A DNA stretch of 64,000 nt from Erpobdella octoculata (taxonomy: Eukaryota; Annelida; Clitellata; Hirudinida; Erpobdellidae): NCBI GenBank assembly GCA_963978895.1, contig OZ022238.1, positions 40,319,634 to 40,383,633 on the forward strand, read 5' to 3'. Shown here in pieces: positions 10,974-38,374 of the stretch. A program made the position numbers and the translations under genes. Position 1 is the first letter of the stretch, and each line of letters starts with the position of its first letter. The notes below the pieces were generated by a model. The model worked only from the letters and a program-made list of their open reading frames with translations, did not search any database and was not told where the DNA came from.

Positions 10974-11169
10974 ACGTAGATGTCTATTTCTTACTAGCTT
11001 ATATATGTTAGTAGGTATTAAATCCAATACGATGGTGTTTTTTAAACCTGTACCAGATTTTAGAACCTGGCAAAAAAAGTAAAAGAAGTCAGAAGTAAAT
11101 TAAACGGGCACCTAGCGAAAAAACTAAAAAAATCAAATGCTTACAAAATTTCACCCATCAAAAACGAAA

Positions 11170-11310
11170 AAGTAGAAAATAATTTTTACATAATAAAAAA
11201 TACATTTTAAAAAAAACAACGTTTTTCTTGCGCCATAAAAAGTATAAAATAATATTCCTGTAATTCATATACAACGGAAAACGTTGCGGGCACACAAAAT
11301 CGGTCCCAGG
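11170..11310. repeat. Dispersed repeat, inverted relative to 16345-16560
   Basis: The block around AACAACGTTTTTC, AAAAGTATAAAATAATATTCC and AACGTTGCGGGC is found again as a diverged reverse complement at about 16345-16560. The pair brackets the nested hAT element and may be the ends of a larger, older transposon. Confidence 0.5.
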
Positions 11311-11352
11311 ATTTTCTGGTGGGGGGACGAAAAATTTATTTTTTGTTGGGAG

Positions 11353-11355
<3 letters not shown>

Positions 11356-11390
<35 letters not shown>

Positions 11391-11553
11391 AGTTTATAGT
11401 CCTTTACACCAAGTGTTTTAAGACTCTAATGGCTGTATGTAGGAATTCTAGACTAAAGTACTTCCTGTCGTGGATCAGAATTTGATCCTTCTTACTTTTC
11501 CCTCCTCCTTTCTCCAGGCTTGGGACTGGCTCGTAATTAGCGAGGCGGAGTTG
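11356..11553 (-). mobile_element. SINE-like poly-A retroelement, complete copy with long poly-A
   Basis: Same family as 10798-10973, with a tail of about 29 bases (T-run on the plus strand). The duplication TTGGGAGTCT is at 11346-11355 and again at 11554-11563. Confidence 0.72.
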
Positions 11554-12228
11554 TTGGGAGTCTTATATTATATTTTTTATAGATTTTAAAATTATCATGA
11601 AGTAATGGGTGTGTTGTAAACAAATTGCGTTTTTTAACATAAGAAAAGTGTATGTTCCTATTCAATCTCCCTACAAATACAAGACAAAATAACAAAACAT
11701 TTATATTGTGCCCTTATAAAAAAAAATTCTTTTGCAAAGGCGCGCAGTTCATCAACATTTACTAATCAAAAAACTTATTAGAAAGATATGTCTTTAACCC
11801 AGGCCCGTAGGCAGGATTTAGTGAGTGGGGGGCTATGAAAAGTAGTAGGGGGGGATACTAACGATTGAGGGCACCGAAGAAGCCTGAGCGCGAGCGCCGA
11901 GGGTGCGAAGCCCCTCACGATAAGGAGATTAGCCAAAGCATTTTGTAGCATTTGGCACAAATTGGCATCCAATTTTGGATATCCTATTGTGAGATTTTAG
12001 GTTTTCTAAGAGTTGCAATATTGTTGCTCGTAGTAACAAAAATTAACAATTTTCACAGGCAATTTCGTAAAATAACAGTATGCTTGTTGTTATCCACAAT
12101 CTTGATTTTTGATACGTGCATGACACACCACTGGGATGACAGCACTGAATCAAATTGTCCAAATTTAATTATTTATTAAGACAACCGTTATAGTCCACAA
12201 TACAATGTAAATGTAAATTTTTGATAAT

Positions 12229-12410
12229 TTATATAGCGCTTTTTCCAGAGTTGTTCAAAAGCGCTGTTGTTTTACATGCCCCACGGAGAGAACGATTTTA
12301 CCCGCTAAGCTTTCCGTTGACATGAGCTACTAAAGGCAGTGAGTGCGAGTGGAACCGTGAAGCTCTCACATTCAAGACTAACACTCTACTAACTCAGCTA
12401 ACCTACAATA
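12229..12410 (-). mobile_element. tRNA-related SINE with L2-type tail
   Basis: On the minus strand it begins GTAGGTTAGCTGAGTTAGTA, has a weak B-box around GGTTCCACTC, and ends AAAAAGCGCTATATAAAT, a tail shared by L2-clade LINEs and V-type SINEs in many animals. Confidence 0.6.
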
Positions 12411-12467
12411 ACATACTTATTTTATTTTTGATAAAAATTTGCAGATCTGTATCAAATGCCAAGAAAT

Positions 12468-13126
12468 CAATAAAATAAAATCGGATTTAAATATTTGACT
12501 TGACAAAGATCAAACCACATTATAATAAAATGTACTATTTAGTTCAGCTTCTCATTTTAAGTTACTACACATTCATTCATGTGTTGCATATAAAACTTGT
12601 CATCAGTTTCTAAGCAATCCAAATAGAAAATTAGATTATAATATCAAGTATATCCATGGACTTAGGATATATATCCTATATCTATGAGTTTATCATTATA
12701 CTTATATTGTCATAAAAATTGTGTGGTTTGACAGTGAGTTTTAAATTGTTTCTTCGAATTAATCAGTTTAGCAATATTGGGGTTAATAGTATTGCGCTGT
12801 CAGGGTAGCACTAAAAATGCTAAATTATGAAAGTAATTTGAATTATTAAGAGTCATTCAAAAATCAAAAGCCAAAGTTTGTAAGCTAAGCTGAATTAGCT
12901 TCTTTCTCTGTTCTAAAACTGTAAGGTTGAAGTTATTATAGTATTGCAAGTCTAAGTCTCTACTAAGTCCAAGCACTGATTATGAAACACATGAAAATTT
13001 TCATGTGTAAAACATAAATGGATGTGTAGTAGCTTGAAATGAGAAACTAAACTAAAAAGTGCATTTCATTATAATGTGGTTTGATCAATGTCAAGACAAT
13101 TATTTGAATCCGATTTTATTTTATTG
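12468..13126. mobile_element. MITE-like element with ~130-bp inverted arms (659 bp)
   Basis: The left arm starts CAATAAAATAAAATCGG, and its inverse ends the element at 13126. Similarity continues for about 130 bp on each side, including ATCAAACCACATTATAAT and its inverse. I found no convincing target duplication. Confidence 0.65.
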
Positions 13127-13260
13127 CGTTTTTGGTAACCGGACTAGAACTAGAAATGCTTAAAAGTTAACTAAAACGTTGTGGCCACAGGCATGAAAAT
13201 TATTATTAATAACTTTATATTTAAGTTTATCTTTATTTATTTATGTTTAATTTTATTTAA

Positions 13261-15155
13261 TCTATATATATAAAAGAACATGTCCTGACTGACTGATAAT
13301 CAACGCCGAGCTCAAACGCCTCCTCCTAGGAACGTGAAATTTGGAACTTATATTACTTTTATAGTGCAAACATCCGCTAAGAAAGGATTTTTGAAAACTT
13401 TGCTCCTGAGGCGAAAAAACTGGAAAACAAACTTTTTTCTAAACATTTTTTCTAAAATATTTTTCTGAAATTTGGTATATAGATTCTTTTTGAAAAATAA
13501 AAAGATACATGTTTCACCATTTTTTGAAAATTTGGTTTCCCGGACCTCAAATGTGGGTTGGAAAATTGGGTTATTTGGTTTTTAAAGTAGCTGCTACTCA
13601 AAAACTGTGAATGCTACAGGAGTAAAAATTAGTATTTAGTTTCTACTTCAAAAATAATGAAATACGTGTTTCACCATTTTTTGAAAATTCGGTTTCCCGG
13701 ACCTCAAATGTGGGTTGGAAAATTGGGTTATTTGGTTTTTAAAGTAGCTTCTACTCAAAAACTGTTAATGCTACAGGAGTAAAAATTAGTATTTAGTTTC
13801 TACTCCAAAAATAATGAAATACGTGTTTTAGCATTTTTTGAAAATTTGGTTTCCAGGACTTCAAATGTTGGGTGGAAAATAGGGCTATTTGTCTTTTATA
13901 GTAACTGCTACTCAAAAACAGTAAATACCACAGATGTAAAAATTATTATTTAGTTTCTTTTCTAAAAATAAAGATATACGTATTTCACCATTTTTCACAA
14001 ATTTGGTTTCCCGGACCTCAAATGTGGGTTGGAAAATTGGGTTATTTGGTTTTTAAAGTAGCTGCTACTCAAAAACTGTGAATGCTACAGGAGTAAAAAT
14101 TAGTATTTAGTTTCTACTTCAAAAATAATGAAATACGTGTTTTAGCATTTTTTAAAAATTTGGTTTCCAGGACTTCAAATGTGGGGTGAAAAATAGGGCT
14201 ATTTGTTTTTTAAGTAACTGCTACTCAAAAACTGTAAATACCACAGATGTAAAAATTAGTATTTAGTTTCTATTCTAAAAATAAAGATATACGTGTTTCA
14301 CCATTTTTTTACAAATTTGGTTATAGGACCTAAAATGTGGGGTGGACAATAGGATTACTTGGTTTTTAAAGTTGCTGCTACTCAAAAACTGTGAATGCTA
14401 CAAAAGTAAAAATTAGCATTTAGTTTCTACTCTAAAAATAATGATATACGTGTTTCACCATTTTTTGAAATTTTGGTTTTCAGGACCTCAAATGTGGGGT
14501 GGAAAAAAGGTTTCTTTGGTTTTTAAAGTAACTGCTACTCAAAAACTGTGAATGCTACAGATTTCAAAATTAGTATTTAGTATATACTCAAAAAATAATG
14601 ATATAAGTGTTTCAACATTTTTTAAAAATTTGGTTTCCAGGACCTCAAATGTGGGGTGGAAATAAGGGTTATTTGATTTCAAAATAACTGCTACTCAAAA
14701 ACTGTAAGTGCTACAAATGTAAAAATTAGTATTTTGAAGTTTTGTGCCGGTTAAAAGTAGCTAAGTCCAGTTTATCACCGGCGGGTCAAGCCTTTATTTT
14801 AGAGTCTTCACACGGGCCAGGCCAAACCTTAAATCAAGGTGGGACGGGCCGAGATTTTTCACCAAGTATATAGATGTTTTAGTGATTTTAGGGTTTTATT
14901 TGCGCCGGGCTAAACCTGAAGTCAAGGTGGGACGGGCCGAAGTTTTTCATCAAGTATATAGAACTTCTAGGCCTGTAAAAAGGGGCCGGGCCTAATTCAG
15001 ACGGGCTGTGCCGGGCCAGGAGTTCGGATTTTTAAAACGGGCTGGGCTAAGTTGTCGACGGGCCTAGCCGAGACCTAAACAATTGATCTCTACTATGGAT
15101 GCACTGTTCAAACTCTCTAATTTCATGCGAGCGAAGCCGCTACGGGCACTGCTAG
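13261..15155 (+). mobile_element. Helitron-like element with internal 157-bp tandem repeats
   Basis: It starts A|TCTATATATATAAAAGAA and ends GGGCACTGCTAG|T, as Helitrons do. After a 5' module containing GACTGACTGATAATCAACG come about eight tandem units of ~157 bp (13490-14735), then a GC-rich tail repeating GGTGGGACGGGCCG. A related, reversed copy lies at about 22622-23692. Central tandem arrays are known from Helentron-associated (DINE-1-like) elements. Confidence 0.7.
13490..14735. repeat. Tandem array, ~157-bp unit, about 8 copies
   Basis: The landmark TTTCACCATTTTTTGAAAA or its variants recurs near 13511, 13669, 13823, 13982, 14138, 14295, 14452 and 14608. Each unit contains GCTACTCAAAAACTGTGAATG. 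Units differ by substitutions and small indels. Confidence 0.85.
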
Positions 15156-15925
15156 TACATTTATATTTAAATTTAAATTACGGATCGTAACTTCATCATC
15201 ACTTGGCTTAGATGTAAATAAAGTGAAAAAACCTGCAAAAAATTTTAGTAGGGGGGGGCTTAAATTTTTAGTGGGGGAGCTGTAGCCCCCCCCCCCAGAC
15301 CCCCGCTAGCTACGGGCCTGCTTTAACCTAATTCTAACTTGCTTAATGTCTAAAGAATGACGAACATGCACTCTCCTACAACCTCAGTAAACACAAACGC
15401 AATATTCAAAAAATATTAGGTTTAAAACGAAAATTTGACAGTTTTGTTGGTCAAGTTCGACTCAAATGTATTTTCGCTGGTCAAAAATTTAATAGAACGA
15501 GTAGATAAATGACAATCTTGTTATTCAGGGTTTGAAGTTTAGCTAGAACCTTTGCACTTTCAATGCTCAGTAGGTCCCGATTTAAAGAATGACGTAATCT
15601 TAATGAAATTGCTTCAACGCATTTTTTTTGCTGGAAGTTCAAGATTTTTGCTTGACATCTTCAACACAATAATTAAAGTTTGTGCAGTTGAATTAGTAAA
15701 ACAAATATTGATTTATGAATAATAAAATTAAGTACTTTACCACCTTTAGGCTTCACAGAAAACAGTGGGTATTTTCCCTTTTCGATTATTATAAGTATAA
15801 GGAAAAACTAGTGTACTAAACTTGCACGAACTCAGATTTTTCCAATTTTTAAACGATTAACGCCAGCAAAAAACGAAGAATAGAAACCCCGAAAACAACT
15901 GAAAACCGAATGAGAATCGCCTTAA

Positions 15926-16055
15926 GATAAGATAAGATAAGATAAGATAAGATAAGATAAGATAAGATAAGATAAGATAAGATAAGATAAGATAAGATAA
16001 GATAAGATAAGATAAGATAAGATAAGATAAGATAAGATAAGATAAGATAAGATAA
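15926..16055. repeat. (GATAA)26 microsatellite
   Basis: Perfect pentamer array of 130 bp. It is followed by CGTTTATTATAGTGGTTTAGAAGACTT, so it could be the tail repeat of a reversed non-LTR retroelement. Confidence 0.9.
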
Positions 16056-16344
16056 CGTTTATTATAGTGGTTTAGAAGACTTTACGCCTATAGACAACCA
16101 CTTAGCTGGATATCCTCAATTATAAGCTGCTAATTGGCAGGACATAATCACCTTTGGATGGTCAAGCCTATCATACTTACTATAGTAATGAGATATTAAT
16201 TGCGCTTTACTGATGCCCACAGATTTCTTCATATTTTATAACTATCTGGGTTAAATAGATAGTTGGTGTTTGGCGGAGGGTTGTTTGGTGTACTTTTAAC
16301 TTATTTATTCATTAAAAAATTGAGCTCTGAGGCTGGTGGGGGGA

Positions 16345-16560
16345 TGCATCCCCAGCATTCCCAATGGTAAGACCGCGCCTGCGGGCACATTATCGGCTAC
16401 AACAGCAAAATTTTAATAAAACAAATGGTTATAAAAAAATAATGCGCCCGCAACGTTTTTTGTTGTATATGAATTATAGGAATATTATTTTATACTTTTT
16501 AGGGCCCCAGAAAAACGTTGTTTTTTTTAAATGTATTTTTTATGATGTAAGATTTAAATT
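16345..16560. repeat. Dispersed repeat, inverted partner of 11170-11310
   Basis: Contains GCGCCCGCAACG, then GGAATATTATTTTATACTTTT and AAAAACGTTGTTTTTTT, the reverse complement of the block at 11170-11310 with moderate divergence. Confidence 0.5.
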
Positions 16561-16767
16561 TATAACGTATCAAGTAAAAATCATTTGTGAAAGTTTTATC
16601 TTTATTGTATTCGTCAACCTAACCGCGTAGCCATCCAAATTTTTCTGGGGACTAGGTATACTTGCCAGAATGGGGCCAAGACTTTACTGGAAAGGTTCAA
16701 TACATGCAAAAAAAAGAAACCGCAAAATTATATAAATTTCTTAAACACTTTTTTTCTTTCTAAGAAA

Positions 16768-16820
16768 CCTTGTGATCGGGGAAGTAGTCCTAGCCTAGGA
16801 CTACTTCCCCGATCACAAGG
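16768..16820. repeat. Perfect palindrome, 26-bp arms with a 1-base loop
   Basis: The arm begins CCTTGTGATCGGGG and ends AGTCCTAG. A single C separates it from its exact inverse. Confidence 0.92.
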
Positions 16821-17204
16821 TGGCGATTTAGCAGAAATATATGTTATAACTACGTAGATATAATTCAAAATGTATGAAAAATACTACGTTTATCAATAAA
16901 TCTAAATAGTCAAAACATATGTGAGCTAATAAAGGTTTTTTTTGGTGGACAAAATCTTTGCGTTGCCCCCCCTCCCCCAGCCGCCTCTGGAGCTGGGGAA
17001 ACTGAAATGCAACTGATATTGATAAATTTTTGTACCAAGATGGTATCTATCAAAGCGTAAAGTTTGCCATTATTTTCGTATCTGACATATTGATTCGATC
17101 TTTGAATGAAAACAGAGGATATTTATTCTTTTATTTGAAGACAATAATTTTTATCTTATTCCATACATCTTTTTTTTATTACCATATTTCGTACATGGTC
17201 CTCA

Positions 17205-17304
17205 AAACATACATACATACATACATACATACATACATACACATCTCCTATAAAAATGAGATTATGTATGTATGTTTGTCTCTATGTCCTTTATGCATTG
17301 CTAC
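17205..17304 (+). mobile_element. Helitron-like 5' fragment interrupted by a hAT element
   Basis: CATA and TATG runs lead into TTTATGCATTGCTAC, which breaks off exactly where other copies continue ACCATTCATCCG. The hAT-like end CAGAAGTGGGC starts at 17305, so ATTGCTAC (17297-17304) is the probable left target duplication. Confidence 0.55.
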
Positions 17305-18530
17305 CAGAAGTGGGCTCTATTTCAAATACAGGTATTTAGAATACGTATTTTCAAAATAAAATACGTATTTTATTTGGTATTCAAATACCAATGGCAAAGC
17401 ATTTTTTATTTTGGTATTTTAAATACTTTTTAGAGTATTTTTATTTTTAAAAACCACATATCAAAATACTTTTAAAATATACTTTTTTCTATTTTGTAAA
17501 AGAAAACTCTTTGCATAGAATTTTGATTATTGATGAGGATGAAGAGTTTGAAATAACACTTCTTCTGCATCACAGATGCAGCAGTCATACTCTCAGCCTA
17601 ATAGCTACAGGTGATATGAATGAAATAATTAAAAATAATTATAATTACGAAAGGATCCACCATAGTACTTTTGGCAAATGTACAGCTGTTTGGAACAAAT
17701 GTTCGCAATCACCAACATTTTGCGAAGATTATTTTGCTATAATGAACTCTCAACCGATGTGTCCATGCCCAGCCCAACAAGATGGAATTCATTGTACGAC
17801 AGTGTGGTACAATGTTATTAAAAAGCCAGTGAAAAGCTAAAAGATTTGTCTGTTGCTCTCAATATGGCAGTGTTTAAAGACTACAAAATTAAGTTACATG
17901 AATTCAACTGCTAAAGCTGCATTTGTGCCGTGAACACTAAACTGTCCGAGAAGATCCAGTGCACCATTCTAGTCAGTGAGGTCAAAGAAATTTGCTACTC
18001 ATTGTTCGACAATAGCATGCATGGTGCATGAGACATACCAAAGAGTACCCAAACAGCGTAACAAGCTCTAGCTTTATTAGAACATTTTGAAACGGCTTGC
18101 CACGTGTGTTGCAAAGGTTTTCCGGAGTTGAGGACCCTACATTACACCTTTAAACACCTAATGTTGTGTTGTATCCACTAAACCTACTTGACATCAGAAA
18201 CGTCATTTCGGGGTCAGAGAACCATTGCTGGAACGTGCGCTAATGCGGAAAAACAATTTCAGGGCTCCCCCACTTTAAAATTATGATTACGGCTCACCTC
18301 CGACTACCCTCCCTGTCATTAGTTTTTTTGGCAAGGAAAGTGTACTGTTGAGATTTTCAGAATATTTATGGAAAAAGTACCTACCTCCCACTATGCCCCA
18401 ATCATTATCTTTCTTCAACATGTTTCCTGCTTAACATTATTTAAATTCCTCTCTTTTGGCTTTCACGAGCAGTTATTTTCTAATATTTCGCCTCCAATTT
18501 ATAGAAGACTTTGGATGTTGACGCAAGAGA
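17305..18530 (+). pseudogene. hAT transposase pseudogene with 5' terminal repeat
   Basis: A hAT-like end (CAGAAGTGGGC, followed by TATTTCAAATAC-rich sequence) precedes a transposase frame at about 17511-17840. It contains HHRCSSHTLSLIATGD, KCTAVWNKCSQSP and PMCPCPAQQDG, which correspond to hAT RNase-H-fold segments where the last normally reads PTRWNS. Downstream, other frames continue the same protein (KLKDLSVALNMAVFKDY, then TIAGTCANAEKQF) with several stops and frameshifts. The copy is dead and the right terminal repeat was not found. Confidence 0.6.
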
Positions 18531-18649
18531 AATGCGTGATTATTTAGCTTTTTTTTAGAAACATTTTGTTTTGAAAGTTTATCTTGGCTTGCTTTTCCCG
18601 ATGCGTTTTAATTTTATAATTTGAATCCGCTACTGGTCGGCATAGAAGC

Positions 18650-18900
18650 GTGCTTTTAGCCTGTGTTCTGTTATAATTCATTCGTGCTCGGATGACTAGG
18701 CGTATATAGAAAAAAAGGTAGGGCCAGGTACTGAACCTTGTGGAACACCACACTCCATTTGAAGCATTACGAAAATAAAATTTCTGAATCTTTCCCATCT
18801 TATCTTTGCTGAAATGACGGCCCTGGAATTCACGGCATTTTTTTAGGATTTTGACGTTGATGAAGCTTATCACGGAAACTGGCAAATTTCTTGGCCCGTT
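18650..18900 (-). pseudogene. LINE reverse-transcriptase fragment
   Basis: On the minus strand 18718-18753 reads CGVPQGSVPGPTFF, close to the GVPQGSVLGPLLF motif of non-LTR reverse transcriptases. The frame stops soon after. Neighbouring sequence is too diverged to read with confidence. Confidence 0.4.
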
Positions 18901-19291
18901 ATTAAGTTTGAAATGTCGGATCCAATCAGACTCTGGGCAATTCTGGCTCAACAGCATTCTGCAATATTTTCTTGTTTTCTGACTTGGTGAAACCAAGACA
19001 CATTGTCTTTGCTTTGCACATAGCACACACGCTAACATTTTGAAAAGCAAGGATTCATAATTTGGAAAGCACGAATTTTTAAATAGCAGGCATATGTAAT
19101 ATGCAAAGTAACATGTGCGTAAGAGTGTTAATACACGACTGAAGTTTGTTAACTGTAGTAGGCAGCCACTTCCTTATTATGCGATCACAGCAAGGAATTA
19201 ATATAGGCTTTCTTTATAATGAGCGTTTGTCAGCTGTTATTAACCTAGCTCTATATTAACATCGAACATGAATAGAATTAACTAATGCAAG

Positions 19292-30439
<11,148 letters not shown>

Positions 30440-30968
30440 ATTTACGAAACAATTACGTGAACTTTTATTATTAACAGAAATTCTCATAAATTAATGGAAT
30501 GACTGATTTTATTCAGGGCTGAAAATTATATTTACAACATCGGCATTGAAATGCTTGCAACAATGACAAGTTAATAGATATTTGATAAAACTTGGCAGCA
30601 TTTCAAGTCAAAATTGAAACCATAAAATGATCATAAAACATTCCATCAAACAAATTCAAAATAAAAAATTGCTCCAAAGAATTAAAACGTGTGGAGATGT
30701 ATTGCCTAATGACAACAACCATAAGAAAGCAGAAATTAATTTGTAAATAACTTTGCCCAGCTATCATCGACATCATTATCACATACTTACTATCATTTTA
30801 CTATCATTACTGAGAAAGAAATAAGAAAAAAAGAATCATTGATAAACATTCAGACAAGATCAGACTTTTGAGTTGACATTATTCTTTCAAACAGGGAATC
30901 AACTATTTAGGCAGCAGTAGCAGGAGCAGAGACGAAGAACTTCGCGCCTATTTCACCGGCCTAGTCGA
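30440..30968. other. Shared 3' intergenic region of MORN4 and RAB11
   Basis: 529 bp between the two convergent stop codons. Possible poly-A signals are AATAAA at 30660-30665 for MORN4 and, on the minus strand, AATAAA at 30508-30513 for RAB11. If both are used, the transcripts overlap by about 150 bp. Confidence 0.5.
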
Positions 30969-35170
<4,202 letters not shown>

Positions 35171-35611
35171 CTTTGATTTTGCCTAACGACAGAAAGCAAT
35201 GATCAAAACGAAGAAATTATGTTGAAGTTTTTCCGGAAGAGCCAACTCCCAGTGCGTTTGATTTGTTGATATATGCATATGATGTAAATACATATATACA
35301 TAGTTTCATTAGTTTCGAAAATTTTAAAGTTGAAATGTCAAATAAAACCTAATAATAAAATAAAAATTATTTTTATTATGAAATAAAAACAAATACTAAA
35401 TGTGTTTTCAATGTGTAGTAATCTGTTTCTACAGTTATTGGCTTTTTATAAACAATTCTAACCAACCGATCTATCAATCATTTAGATGATCAACCTATCA
35501 ATAAAATATATTTCTATTTTTTTAAAATAAAAACCAAATCCACGCAGCTAGTAAAAAAACCAATCAATAACCGTCATTTGACCACGGATTGCGGTATTGG
35601 AAAGCAGTGAG

Positions 35612-35619
35612 TGACGTCA
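35612..35619. promoter_or_regulatory. Perfect CRE (TGACGTCA) upstream of RAB11
   Basis: The palindromic cAMP-response element lies 442 bp upstream of the RAB11 start codon. An ETS-type CCGGAA site is at 35233-35238. Both fit a housekeeping promoter, but the position of the transcription start is unknown. Confidence 0.35.
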
Positions 35620-38370
35620 CATATTAAAAAATAAAAATTTGGATGTGTTTATAGTGGCGTTCAGTTTGTTAAAAACAAGTCTGTTACGGCATATATTTAC
35701 TAGAGTAAACTAGAGTTGTCACTGGCAGCGGGGCTCGTAGCCTACTCCTCGTACGTTGGTCGATAAGGGATTTGTGAAAAACCCGTTTTTACGGCTTACT
35801 TATTTTTATTCTTAAAAAATGCAAGGAATATGATTTCTGTTAATGCACGTTGATAAATCAATTTGTTTTATATACATCTTTAATGAGATAAACTAATAAA
35901 TAAGTGCGTAGTAAAAACATAAGATTCTCAACTTTTTATGCAGCTAAACGAGTGGCAATCTGAATGCTCGCTTGGTACTTTGGTATTATAATTATTTATA
36001 ATTGCTTGTGGACTTACAACAGAAGCCAACTTCTTTAGACCATTGACATTGTATCTCAAACTGCCCCTCTTTTATTAACTGTCAATTTAGAAAAATTCCA
36101 ACTTTTATTCAAGTTCCCATCAGTGATGCTTTCCTAAAATTTTGCCCGGGGGATCGCGTTCGCGGTGAATATTTTCTAACATTTTCTCATATATTAATAT
36201 TTCCATTGAAATATTATTTGGCAGAGTAGCACACTAGCTTATGAATATGAAAAAGACACAAAATCATTTACACAAACTAGAACTCTGAAATTTCATTTAT
36301 TCATACATATTATTATGAAGCAATTAAACCATTGAAAATGTTTCCAAATAGCTATTTGATTTTCACTATATTCCTTCGAGTTGGATTTTTTCACCCTGTA
36401 TCATCTGCCGAGTTATGGTTCCTCAACCAGCTTGTTACATAGGAAACTGCGTTCCAAGTGTTCAATGGGCGACCAATTAAGAGAAAGCATTGGCAGAGGA
36501 GGCGGGAAGCAAATGCCTGCCAACTTTCGGGCGTCAATAATTTTCGGGCAAAAATGTGTATGAGATAAATCAATAGCAGATTTTTGGTAATAGTGACGCC
36601 CACGCAACCGAAATAAGATTAATTGAAAGTAATTTTTTTATTAACAGGGGGTTCGCACGAACCATAGCACTCACATGAGGGGGTTCGCGCGAACCCCCAG
36701 GAAAGCACTACTGGCTCCCACCCATAATCGTAGAGAAACGTAAAGAAGACTATAACAAACATAGACTTATTATTATTAGTCTATGATAACAAACGTAAAG
36801 TGAGTGTAAGTTTAAGTTTTTGGTTTCTCAATCATTCCATGTCTCATGTCTGCATATAACTATTTTAAATCTAATAGAGACTAGACCCCTTAGACACCTA
36901 TTAGTAATAGTGAAGTTTACTATCTGCATAAACACTAACACACAAGAAGGAACTAGGAACAAGTCAATATGAAATGAGTGACGCTTGATTGACACATTAC
37001 AGGTGTGTTTAGTTTAGGTTTGGGATGGACTTTAATCAAGGCTTTTTAAAAAATTGTTTGAGTAGTGGTTCGGAGAGATGTGATTTGATAAAAAATTCTG
37101 TCTCAATTTTACATTCTAGTTTTCAGTAATTGATGATGCATTTTTATGTGCATTTCAGTAGTTTTTATTTAATTGCTTTTCAACTCCTAAGTGCCAGCCA
37201 ATGCATTATCGAAGCACTTCTATTTTTTATCACTTAAATTTCTGTTCCGAACCAAGACTGCTACTTATTTATTTACCCTAGCAACCTTAATGTAATAAAA
37301 AACTAAACCGCAGTGGTTTGAGCTGTGAAAATAATTTTTTTTGGTGACAAATTCACAAACAGCATCATATAGGTCAAGGGCGCTACAAGAAGCAAAACAA
37401 TTTTTGAACAAAAGTGATGGGTCCTCATTTTCAGTCATCTTAATCTACTAGCTCTGAAAAAAATAGTTTCTAGATATGTTTGATATAACTTTGGCAAGCA
37501 GGTTAAAATACTTAGAAATCTGTAAAAAGAACTCCACTTGAAAAAATATTATGGTGAGTGAGTGTAGCACAGGGTTGATAAAAGGTGGGCTTCTACTCAA
37601 ATTGGCAGTGTAATTCAGAACACCTTATCTACAGATTCGCAGTTCAAAAGACCAGCCCATACATACTTTACTTGCGAGAGCCTTTTGCATATATATTTGG
37701 CCACTTCTAAAATATTGTTTTCCAGTGCGAAGGCTTCTTGACAGGTTCACAAGACTGATTATTTTATTATTATTTAGTCCGTAGCAGGCGCTTGGGGAGG
37801 AGGATCTCCTCGCAGCCAATACGCTACAAGACTGATAAATCCAAAAACGCTTCACCAGCGTTTCTTCTTTCTGGCACATTCGGTTTTCCTAGTTTACCAT
37901 CAATTGAGTACCGTGGCCTTCTCTGACCTCTGTGTTATACAATATAACATGTGTTGTGAAAATCTGGAACTCACTGCCTGATCACTTAATTTCTTTAACC
38001 ACTTCTTTTATTATTATTATTATCACAAAATATTTTAGTTTCAAATGTCTTCCTGCTCGGATTTATCTGTTTATGTTTTTCTGAGGTTTTTCAATCGTAC
38101 TTTTTTAAGTGGCGTTACACCATAGGATTGATCAGACTGGTTGTTGTCGGAATGTGCTAAGTCAGGAATAATTTTGGTTATTATCAATACTTGTTTTGGT
38201 TTGTTTATGCTTTTGTACGTTGTTTTTGCAGACGTACAATTTTATGTCTGTGAATGTTTATTTTTTTATCGTTTTTTCTTGAGTTTTTATTTATTTTGCG
38301 AATCTTTATTTGAGAATTATTTTAGATGTCTTTTCGTCACAGAATTTTTCTTGGGAATAAATACCGTCTG
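35620..38370. other. No gene recognised; AT-rich with repeat scraps
   Basis: It includes the palindrome GGGGGTTCGCGCGAACCCCC (36679-36698) and, at 37755-37830, a minus-strand fragment containing CCAAGCGCCTGCTACGGAC that looks like a retroelement tail. No frame matches a family I know. Confidence 0.5.
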
Positions 38371-38374
38371 TATT

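Larger units (their letters stand above)
11800..15320. mobile_element. hAT-type DNA transposon, 3.5 kb, with other elements nested inside
   Basis: The ends are CAGGCCCGTAG and its inverse CTACGGGCCTG. The 8-bp duplication CTTTAACC is perfect at 11792-11799 and 15321-15328. Eight-bp duplications and a CAG...CTG end are the hAT pattern. The inside holds a SINE, a 659-bp inverted-repeat element and a 1.9 kb Helitron, but no transposase gene that I can recognise. Confidence 0.8.

Noticed and set aside
17030..17359. 109-codon frame
   Set aside because: It runs from AT-rich DNA through a CATA repeat into a Helitron-like fragment; there is no coherent protein.
18544..19050. 168-codon minus-strand frame
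   Set aside because: Its composition looks random and the recognisable RT motif is in a different frame; only that motif is reported.
36381..36607. Overlapping 60-70-codon frames on both strands
   Set aside because: No homology recognised and no splice context; probably chance frames in a slightly GC-richer repeat scrap.
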